Source: Gemmatimonadaceae bacterium (GTDB lineage Bacteria > Gemmatimonadota > Gemmatimonadetes > Gemmatimonadales > Gemmatimonadaceae). Taken from it: a stretch of DNA of 64,000 nucleotides. The position numbers and the translations under genes were made by a program. Positions 56,687 to 64,000 of this stretch are shown here, in pieces. The notes beneath the pieces are model-generated. The model searched no databases and had not been told where the DNA came from. It worked only from the letters and a program-made list of their open reading frames with translations. Each line of letters starts with the position of its first letter. Positions within the stretch are counted from its first letter, which is position 1. The stretch is taken from NCBI GenBank assembly GCA_025362035.1, contig JANYIN010000075.1:1-64000 (forward strand), in the 5' to 3' direction.

Positions 56687-57955
56687 CTATCGCCGCGGCT
56701 TGGTCGCGCCAGGTGTCTGGAAGACCATGTTGGGCCCGACATAACCGAACTGCAGCCCGGCGCTCTTCTCCACGCCGTGTATCGCCTGCAGCAACGAGTC
56801 GAGAGACGCGTGCATGGTCACTTTTCGATCCAGCAGTGTGAGATCCTTGACCAGGATGTCAGCGCCGTACCACCGTTTGATCTGTGGCAGGACCTCCTTC
56901 AGGGCTCGCTCATTGACTGCCAACATGCCCGTTGTCCAACCGTCTGCTTCCTCCCGCTCGGCCGGCGTGGCGACGCGCGCTGGCGCATTGGCCATGAGAA
57001 CCGAAGCCCCGCCGGCAGCGAGCATCTGGATCGACTTGCCCTGACGGAGTTCGACCGATCCCTTATCCACGACGATCGTGACGGCGGAATCACTCGGGTA
57101 CGCTCGCACCGTGAATTGCGTGCCCTTCGCGATGATCGCAGCGTCGCGTGCACGGACCTGGAACTCCACCTTCTGACCGGCCGCGACGTCGAACGACCCC
57201 AACCCCTCGAACCGGACTGCGCGCATGTCCGGACCAAAGTTTGAAGGGATCGTCATCTTCGACTCGGGCGCCAGGCGGACCTTCGTGCCATCGTCAAGCG
57301 TCACGTTGCCCATCTGCGCGCTCGCGGAGGTCACCACTCGTGCATCGGGGGCGTTGAGAGCTTTGCTGACCCGCCCCTCGACGGCAAGCTTGTCGGCCCA
57401 GAACGCGCCGGCGATTCCGAGCGCAAGAACGAGGACGCCGAACCCGATGGCTTTCCAGTTCGGTCCACCCTTCGTCATGACGGTAATGTGTTCTGCCGCC
57501 TCATGGCGCGACGCGGCTGCCGCCGCCGCGAGTGCGCCCGGGCTATGCGATTCGCCGTGCAGGGCATGCATGATGGCGTGCCACGATTGTTCAGCCGTCA
57601 CCTCGCCCGTCGCGTGGGCTTCGGTGTGCCCTTCGTGCCCCGCGAACCGGTGGGCCGCGGCTCGGCGACTGAGCGCGCGCGCAGCGGCATGGTGAACATC
57701 GTCCACGAGAAACTCGTTGAGTGCCTCTCGTGTCTGGAAGCGCGTCCGCGCATCCCAAGCCCGAACGAACGATCCCTCAACGCACTTGGCGCCGAGCATA
57801 GCCGCGTCGGCGCCGAGCTTCGATCGTGCTTCGATAATCAGCGAATCATGCTGGGCGAGAAAAACCTCGTGTAGCGTTTCCTCGCTTGCCAGCATCGCGC
57901 CGGGGGGCGGGGGCGTCAGTGCATCGCCATCCGTGCGTGGAACCGTTGTCGACAT
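56687..57955 (-). CDS. FecR-domain transmembrane protein with N-terminal sigma-region-2-like domain
   Basis: N-term LHEVFLAQHDSLIIEARSKLGADAAMLGAKCVEGSFVRAWDARTRFQTREALNEFLVDDVHHAAARALSRR; TM; FecR VTLDDGTKVRLAPESKMTIPSNFG...VRFEGLGSFDVA; C-term STN-like. Confidence 0.8.
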   Translation of the reverse strand: MSTTVPRTDGDALTPPPPGAMLASEETLHEVFLAQHDSLIIEARSKLGADAAMLGAKCVEGSFVRAWDARTRFQTREALNEFLVDDVHHAAARALSRRAAAHRFAGHEGHTEAHATGEVTAEQSWHAIMHALHGESHSPGALAAAAAASRHEAAEHITVMTKGGPNWKAIGFGVLVLALGIAGAFWADKLAVEGRVSKALNAPDARVVTSASAQMGNVTLDDGTKVRLAPESKMTIPSNFGPDMRAVRFEGLGSFDVAAGQKVEFQVRARDAAIIAKGTQFTVRAYPSDSAVTIVVDKGSVELRQGKSIQMLAAGGASVLMANAPARVATPAEREEADGWTTGMLAVNERALKEVLPQIKRWYGADILVKDLTLLDRKVTMHASLDSLLQAIHGVEKSAGLQFGYVGPNMVFQTPGATKPRR

Positions 57956-58298
57956 GGCTGCCTCTCAGTCGGAAGTTGGGACGACTGGATCGCGAGCGTC
58001 GGTACCTTGGACCTTCAGTATAACGATTCAAACGATATACGACGAGTCGGCCTTCGCCGCCATGGCGAGCTTGTCGGCTGTGCCTCACGTCATGCCACCA
58101 AATCGCGGGCCCACCAACCTCCCACGAGAGGTGAGTCTACTCTCGAATAGCCCAGTCCGCCGCCGTCAGCAAACGGATGGATAGGTCTCAACTATCACGC
58201 TCCGCGGACGATACTTGATGGCGAGATCTCCATCGCTGGGCAGCCGACCCCTCCCCGCTCGCTTTGGATTCGCCTTCAGCTCATGCGTCAGCCCCATA

Positions 58299-59339
58299 AT
58301 GCTCCGTAGTCTCTTTAATTCGAGCGCGCGCCGTAAGGCGGACGCCGCACCGATCGCACTTCCCGACGCCGAGGCGAGCATGGCCGCCAGCCCCGATGGG
58401 CCGCGCCCGACGCTCTTCGCGGACAATGAAATCGTCGACCCCGCCGTAGTCCCTGACGGAGAGCACTGGCAGCGCACTCTGTCGTCCAAGCTGTCTGACT
58501 GGCACGCGCGCGCATCCGAGATGCCCAATACACCGGATGCTGGCGTATTCGTGGACGCCCTCGCAGTGCCGTCAGACAGCATAATCCGCCAGCTGCCCTC
58601 GTCGGCGCGCGATGCGATTGCCATGTGCGACGATCTGACGATCTCGCGCGCCCAGCTTGCGACGAGGCTCGGCAAGGACCCGGCACTCGTGCAGGGGCTG
58701 CTGCGCGCGGCGAATAGCGCGGCGTACGGCGCGGGGCGCAAGTCCATCCTGAGCGTCGATGGGGCGATCGAGCGAATCGGACTCCTCGGCGCACGTGCGG
58801 TGGTCATGGCGAACTGCGTCGAAGGCTTGTTGAGCCGTCCCGGCGGACACTTCGACGCGATGGTGAACGATGTGTGGTTGCACATGGTTCGCACAGCGCC
58901 GATTGCGCGTGTCATCGCCCCTGCGTTCGGTGTCGACCGTGAAGAGGCCTTCTCGGTCGCACTACTGCATGACGTGGGCAAACTGGTGGTCTTCGATCAA
59001 CTCTCCAGCCTGCGGACGGCCAACCGCCGTCAGATGGTGGTGCCGCAGGCATGGCTGCGCGCGCTCATTCAGGATGTCCATGAATCACTCGGTGCGATGG
59101 CGGCGCTCCGCTGGAGCATGGGCCCGCGCGCCGCGATCGCCATTGGCGACCATCACCGCGCTGTTGCCGGCGTGGGACATAGTGAATTCGCCGAGGTGAT
59201 CTACTCGGCAGAACGTTTCGACCATGCGCAGAGAAAGGGCGAACCACTCGACATCAATGATCTTTGGAACGACGGCAAGCTCTCGGGTGACAAAGGACGC
59301 ACGGCGGCGGCGCTCGAAGCGCTGACCAACGCAGCGTAG
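58299..59339 (+). CDS. HDOD domain protein (paralog 1)
   Basis: SSARDAIAMCDDLTISRAQLATRLGKDPALVQGLLRAANSAAYG; EEAFSVALLHDVGKLVVFDQL. Confidence 0.9.
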   Translation: MLRSLFNSSARRKADAAPIALPDAEASMAASPDGPRPTLFADNEIVDPAVVPDGEHWQRTLSSKLSDWHARASEMPNTPDAGVFVDALAVPSDSIIRQLPSSARDAIAMCDDLTISRAQLATRLGKDPALVQGLLRAANSAAYGAGRKSILSVDGAIERIGLLGARAVVMANCVEGLLSRPGGHFDAMVNDVWLHMVRTAPIARVIAPAFGVDREEAFSVALLHDVGKLVVFDQLSSLRTANRRQMVVPQAWLRALIQDVHESLGAMAALRWSMGPRAAIAIGDHHRAVAGVGHSEFAEVIYSAERFDHAQRKGEPLDINDLWNDGKLSGDKGRTAAALEALTNAA

Positions 59340-59435
59340 TGAAACGGCGACGTTGGCACCGTCAAGTCCGCGCTCCCTTGGACGAGACTAGTAAGCGTAG
59401 TCAGGTGTGCCCCACGCCCTAGGATCGTGACGCCG

Positions 59436-60539
59436 ATGTTCAAGAGACTCCTCAGACGGCTTTTCTCGCGGCGTCCCATCGCATCCACCGACTCGATGGT
59501 CATGCCGCCGAAGCGCGTGTCCGTTTCGATGCCAGTACCGCCGCGAGCGTCTAGCGCGATAAGGCGCAACTCCATTCCGCTGTCGATCGAGTTGTCGGAT
59601 TCGGTTGGCCCTTGCGGCCCAGAAGCCACGCCTGCGGTCGTCGCCCAGGACCTCGACCGGGCGGCATGGCAGGGGCGTCTCTCGGACGATCTCGCCGCTT
59701 GGCGCGCCGCAGCGGAGTCGATGCCAGGAACCCCGGATGCGTCCGCGCTCATCGAGATGCTCGATACGCCGTCAGAGTTCGTCATTCGCCAGCTTCCGTC
59801 CGCCGCGCGCGAAGCACTCTCCCTCTGCGACGATTCCGGTCTCTCCCGTACGCAGCTCGCGGCGCGTCTCGGTCAGGACCCCGCGCTCGTCCAGGCGATG
59901 TTGCGCGCGGCGAATAGTGCGCTGCTCGGAGCGGGCCGCCAACCGGTGCTCCGGCTGGACGGTGCACTTGAACGCATTGGTCTCGTTGCGGGACGATCCG
60001 TGGTGCTCGCCAACTGTGTGGACGGACTTCTGAGCCGCCCCGGCGGGCCATTCGACGCGATGGCCACCGACGTCTGGGAGCACATGATTCGCACCGGCCC
60101 TCTGGCCAAGGTGATCTCCCCGGCATTCAGCATGGATGGCGAAGAGGCGTTCTCCGTGGCGCTCCTGCACGACGTCGGGAAGCTCGTGGTGTTCGATCTG
60201 ATCTCCGGGCTTCGCGTCAAGCGTCGTCGCGCCGTGTCCATTCCCACCCCATGGCTCGCGTCCCTCCTGCAAGCGGTGCATGAACCACTTGGCGCGCTGG
60301 CGGCGTTCCGCTGGAGCATGGGGGCACGCGCCGCAATGGCCATTGGGAACCATCATCGCGACGATCCGGACAGCGCAAACAGTCCACTGTCGGAAATCAT
60401 CTATGCGGCCGAGCGAGCGGATCATCTCACCCGACGGGGGGAACCCCTGGATCTCGACGACGTATGGGCTGCGGGCCGGCTGTCCGGCTCGCCGTTCAGA
60501 GCGGCGAGCGCAATCGGAGCGCACTACCGAGCCGCCTGA
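59436..60539 (+). CDS. HDOD domain protein (paralog 2)
   Basis: SAAREALSLCDDSGLSRTQLAARLGQDPALVQAMLRAANSALLG; EEAFSVALLHDVGKLVVFDLI; collinear with paralog 1. Confidence 0.9.
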   Translation: MFKRLLRRLFSRRPIASTDSMVMPPKRVSVSMPVPPRASSAIRRNSIPLSIELSDSVGPCGPEATPAVVAQDLDRAAWQGRLSDDLAAWRAAAESMPGTPDASALIEMLDTPSEFVIRQLPSAAREALSLCDDSGLSRTQLAARLGQDPALVQAMLRAANSALLGAGRQPVLRLDGALERIGLVAGRSVVLANCVDGLLSRPGGPFDAMATDVWEHMIRTGPLAKVISPAFSMDGEEAFSVALLHDVGKLVVFDLISGLRVKRRRAVSIPTPWLASLLQAVHEPLGALAAFRWSMGARAAMAIGNHHRDDPDSANSPLSEIIYAAERADHLTRRGEPLDLDDVWAAGRLSGSPFRAASAIGAHYRAA

Positions 60540-60626
60540 CAAGTACGGCTCGTTTCGCTTCATCCCCGCGTCCGTATATTGTGCGACGACCATTCACTCA
60601 CGCTCTTCGCACACAGAGGCTTCCAA

Positions 60627-62672
60627 ATGCGCCGTCACGCGACCGCGCTGTGCATCGTTCTGTTCGCCGCGTCATCCGGAGCGCAGTCCGGCGCGCATCG
60701 CCCGCTGCGGGCGTCCGACCTGCTCGCGCTCCGGACCGTCAACGACCCGCAGGTCTCTCCTGACGGCGCATGGGTCGCGTACACGGTCAGCACCGTAGAA
60801 GAGGCGAAAGATAAGTCCGACACCGACATCTGGATGACGAGCTGGGATGGGACGCAGACGATTCGCGTCACATCCACGCCGGAGAGCGAGAGTTCGCCAC
60901 GATGGAGTCCGGACGGTCGGTATCTCGCCTTCGTCTCGGGTCGGCAAGATGGCAAGGGTGGACAGGTCTGGCTACTCGACCGGCGCGGTGGTGAGGCGCA
61001 GCGTCTCACCTTGCTGAAGGGTGGCGTGTCGGACTTCGCGTGGTCGCCCGACGCGACGCGCCTGGTCGTCGTGCTTGACGAGGACATGGACTCATTGGCG
61101 CGGAAGGACAGCGCAAAGCACGAGATTCCCAAGCCCATCGTCATCGATCGGTACAATTTCAAGCGCGACGTCGCGGGCTACCTCGGCACGAAGCGCTCCC
61201 GCCTCGCGCTGTTCGACATCGCCGCGAAGCGGCTGGACAGCCTCAGCAGTGATTTCACCGACGATACGTCGCCAAGCTGGTCGCCGGATGGACAGCACAT
61301 CGCCTTCATTCGCTCCTCGCCGGCGGAACCGGGGCAGCGTGCGGTTTCCAATGTTTACGTGGTAGACGCCCGTCGCGGCGCCGTCGCCATGCAGCTGACC
61401 AATCTCTCCACACCGGATGGCTCGCGGCCATCCTGGAGCCCCGACGGAAAATGGCTGGTCTTCACGCGGGGCGACGAACCGAAGTACTCAGCCTACTCGC
61501 TGAACAAGCTCGCGATCGTGCCCAGCGACGGCAGCGCGGCCGCGCGCGTGGTGACCGCGTCGTACGACCGACCGATCTTCTCACCGCAGTTCAGCCCGGA
61601 CGGCAGCTCCGTGATCGCACTCGTCTCGGACGATCGGGCGGAACAACTCGTGCGCATTCGACTCGCCGACGGCACGGTGAATCGACTGATCGACGGGAAG
61701 CGCGTCGTGATGTCGTTCAGCTCGATCGCCAATGGTCGGACTGCGATCCTCATGTCTTCACCCGATCGCCCTCCCGAGGTATTCGCCGTCCAGGCGTCGA
61801 ATGCGGCGGGTCTGCGGCAACTCTCGCATCAGAACGATTCGTTGTTGGCGGAGCTTCGACTCGGCAGCGTCGACGATTTCACCTCGAAGAGCAAGGACGG
61901 CACCGAGGTGCACTCGCTCCTCTACCGTCCGGCGATGGCTGCCCCGAACGCGAGGCTTCCGTTGCTTCTCTACATTCATGGAGGACCCAATGGACAGGAT
62001 GGGTATCGCTTCGACTTCGACCGGCAGCTCTTCGCCGCGAACGGATACGCCGTCCTTGCCGTGAATTACCGCGGATCGTCCGGTCGCGGCTCCGGGTTCC
62101 AGCGGGCCATCTTCGCCGACTGGGGCAACAAGGAGGTCCAGGATCTCCTCGGGGCGGTGGATGAAGCGGTGCGTCAGGGATTCGCGGATCCCGATCGGCT
62201 CGGCATCGGCGGATGGAGCTACGGCGGTATTCTCACGGACTATACCATCGCCTCCACGACACGATTCAAGGCGGCGGTATCCGGTGCGGGCAGCGCGCTC
62301 CAGCTCTCGATGTACGGCACGGACCAGTACATCTCCCAGTATGCACTCGAAATTGGCGAGCCATGGAAGGCGCAGGACGCGTGGATCAGAATTTCGTATC
62401 CGTTCTTCCATGCAGACCGAATCAAGACGCCCACCCTGTTCATGGGCGGGCAGAGCGATTTCAACGTTCCGATCATCGGCGGGGAGCAGATGTATCAGGC
62501 GCTTCGTTCCCTTGGCGTCGCGACGCAGCTCGTGATCTATCCAGGCCAGTTTCACGGCCTCACCGTACCCAGCTATCGCGTGGACCGCATCAAGCGTTAT
62601 CTCGAGTGGTACGACAAACACCTGAAGCCCGCGGGCGCGGCTGCCGCGGCCCTGCTGGACGGGCGACTCTAG
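60627..62672 (+). CDS. S9 family peptidase (acylaminoacyl peptidase-like)
   Basis: Signal peptide, propeller blades (SPDGAWVAYTVS), catalytic GIGGWSYGGILTDY, GGQSDFNVP, GQFHGLTVP. Confidence 0.92.
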   Translation: MRRHATALCIVLFAASSGAQSGAHRPLRASDLLALRTVNDPQVSPDGAWVAYTVSTVEEAKDKSDTDIWMTSWDGTQTIRVTSTPESESSPRWSPDGRYLAFVSGRQDGKGGQVWLLDRRGGEAQRLTLLKGGVSDFAWSPDATRLVVVLDEDMDSLARKDSAKHEIPKPIVIDRYNFKRDVAGYLGTKRSRLALFDIAAKRLDSLSSDFTDDTSPSWSPDGQHIAFIRSSPAEPGQRAVSNVYVVDARRGAVAMQLTNLSTPDGSRPSWSPDGKWLVFTRGDEPKYSAYSLNKLAIVPSDGSAAARVVTASYDRPIFSPQFSPDGSSVIALVSDDRAEQLVRIRLADGTVNRLIDGKRVVMSFSSIANGRTAILMSSPDRPPEVFAVQASNAAGLRQLSHQNDSLLAELRLGSVDDFTSKSKDGTEVHSLLYRPAMAAPNARLPLLLYIHGGPNGQDGYRFDFDRQLFAANGYAVLAVNYRGSSGRGSGFQRAIFADWGNKEVQDLLGAVDEAVRQGFADPDRLGIGGWSYGGILTDYTIASTTRFKAAVSGAGSALQLSMYGTDQYISQYALEIGEPWKAQDAWIRISYPFFHADRIKTPTLFMGGQSDFNVPIIGGEQMYQALRSLGVATQLVIYPGQFHGLTVPSYRVDRIKRYLEWYDKHLKPAGAAAAALLDGRL

Positions 62673-62686
62673 CTTCACGCGCCGGC

Positions 62687-63670
62687 ATGCGGGCCATCGT
62701 CATCACCGAACCCGGGGGCCCGGACGTCCTCGAGCAGCAGGACCGTCCCGTGCCAGAGGCTGGGCTGGGACAGATCCGGGTGCGCGTGCACGCATCGGCG
62801 CTGAACCGCGCTGATCTACTGCAACGACAGGGTAGTTACCCTGCGCCAGCCGGCTGGTCGCCGGACATTCCGGGGTTGGAATACTCGGGAGAGGTAGAGT
62901 CTGTTGGAGCGGAATCGTCCATGTGGCGGGTGGGGGATCGCGTCATGGGTATCGCGGGCGGTGGGGCGCACGCGGAGTACTTGTGCGTCCACGAACGCGA
63001 AGCCCTCGCGATCCCAGGCGACCTGTCATACACCGACGCCGCTGCGATACCCGAAGCCTTTTTCACCGCGTACGACGCGCTGTTTCGACAGCTCAACGTT
63101 CGTGTAGGGGAGCGCGTGCTCGTGCACGCCGTTGGCAGCGGTGTCGGGACGGCGGCGTTGCAGCTTGCGCTGCTCGCGGGCAACACTGTATTCGGAACGT
63201 CCCGCACGCCCGAAAAGCTTGCGCGCTCCCGTGAGCTCGGTTTGCACTACGCCATCGAGGCAGGAGCGGACGACTGGCCGGCCCGTGTCGAACAACAGGC
63301 CGGCCCGCATGGTATCCACGCGATCGTCGATCTTGTGGGCGGCTCCTATCTTACCGGAAACCTCCGCCTGCTGGCGCCGCGGGGCCGCCTGCTCATCGTC
63401 GGCCTCACCGCAGGCCGCTCGTCCGCACTCGACATGGGGGTGGTTCTCGGCAAGCGACTGCAAATCATGGGAACAATGCTCCGTTCCCGGCCGCTCGAGG
63501 AGAAGATCGCGCTTGCGCGCGAATTCTCGGAGCGGGTCACGCCACTCTTCAGCTCGGGGCGTCTCCGGCCCGTCATCGATCGGGTGTGCTCGTTCACTGA
63601 CATCCGTAGCGCGCACGAACTCATGGCGTCGGACGTGACCTTCGGCAAGATCGTTCTCACGTGGTCGTAG
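62687..63670 (+). CDS. NAD(P)H-quinone oxidoreductase (PIG3/zeta-crystallin-like MDR)
   Basis: MRAIVITEPGGPDVLEQQDRPVPEAGLGQIRVRVHASALNRADLLQRQGSYPAPAGWSPDIPGLEYSGEV; VLVHAVGSGVGTAALQLA. Confidence 0.93.
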   Translation: MRAIVITEPGGPDVLEQQDRPVPEAGLGQIRVRVHASALNRADLLQRQGSYPAPAGWSPDIPGLEYSGEVESVGAESSMWRVGDRVMGIAGGGAHAEYLCVHEREALAIPGDLSYTDAAAIPEAFFTAYDALFRQLNVRVGERVLVHAVGSGVGTAALQLALLAGNTVFGTSRTPEKLARSRELGLHYAIEAGADDWPARVEQQAGPHGIHAIVDLVGGSYLTGNLRLLAPRGRLLIVGLTAGRSSALDMGVVLGKRLQIMGTMLRSRPLEEKIALAREFSERVTPLFSSGRLRPVIDRVCSFTDIRSAHELMASDVTFGKIVLTWS

Positions 63671-63703
63671 GGACCGGGACTCGCACGATTCTCCTTCATC
63701 CGA

Positions 63704-64000
63704 CTACGTCCGCGGCGAGGCTGTCAGGCGGCGCACCAGTTGATCGAGAAAGTCGAGTCCTTCATAGAACGACTTCACACGGAGTTTTTCGTCGCGGCCG
63801 TGCGCGTTGCTCTCGCCCGGCTGGCTGAAGATACCACTCACTCCGTACGTCGGGATGCCAGCTGCGCGGAGATACGCGCCGTCGGTGGCGCCGGTAGACA
63901 TCGTCGGAATGACCGGAATCTTGCCCCACATCTTCTCCGTCAGCGCGGTCACCGCTCCGAGCAGCTGCGGGTCCGCGGGGCTGGGCGCCCGCCCGAATTT
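63704..64000 (-). CDS. M20-like metallopeptidase, C-terminal part (5' end beyond window)
   Basis: In frame to window edge: KFGRAPSPADPQLLGAVTALTEKMWGKIPVIPTMSTGATDGAYLRAAGIPTYGVSGIFSQPGESNAHGRDEKLRVKSFYEGLDFLDQLVRRL. Confidence 0.85.
   Translation of the reverse strand, partial: KFGRAPSPADPQLLGAVTALTEKMWGKIPVIPTMSTGATDGAYLRAAGIPTYGVSGIFSQPGESNAHGRDEKLRVKSFYEGLDFLDQLVRRLTASPRT

Noticed and set aside
55724-57244. 506-aa plus-strand ORF
   Set aside because: Antisense to the FAD dehydrogenase and the FecR protein; no signal peptide or family motif.
1-64000. CRISPR arrays, prophage, transposons, tRNA/rRNA
   Set aside because: None recognised by reading both strands; no regularly spaced repeats, recombinase genes or tRNA-like T-loops in intergenic regions. 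A dedicated scan (tRNAscan-SE, Infernal) would still be needed to exclude small RNAs.

Overview
This 64 kb GC-rich chromosomal window looks like a Gemmatimonadota-type bacterium; that is an inference from gene content and style, not tested. It encodes about 50 confident protein-coding genes. I recognised no rRNA, tRNA, CRISPR array, transposase, integrase or phage genes. Main content in order: PilS/PilR-like two-component pair; ArfB-like release factor; a predicted protease/propeller/barrel outer-membrane protein; SLT transglycosylase with an apparent frameshift; S9 peptidase; RidA; Weimberg-like sugar-acid genes (Gfo/Idh dehydrogenase, YjhG/YagF dehydratase, semialdehyde dehydrogenase); TetR-TolC-HlyD efflux genes with no adjacent inner-membrane pump; nitroreductase and MarR; S41 peptidase; MATE transporter; rpsU-infA; bactofilin plus M23 peptidase; MarR-CDF metal pair; a compact six-gene unit (ECF sigma, zf-HC2 anti-sigma, CcdA-TlpA fusion, cytochrome b, Tat molybdoenzyme, DUF1345-like); a 2800-codon cyclic beta-glucan synthase (NdvB-like); fdhD; L,D-transpeptidase; O-antigen ligase-like protein; a small DUF2384-like two-gene unit; FAD dehydrogenase; a sigma2-like/FecR fusion; tandem HDOD paralogs; S9 peptidase; quinone oxidoreductase; M20-like peptidase. 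No single unmistakably new system stands out. The best second-look candidates are the six-gene redox unit, the sigma2-FecR fusion, the DUF2384-like pair and the SLT frameshift. All family calls come from reading translations; no searches were run.
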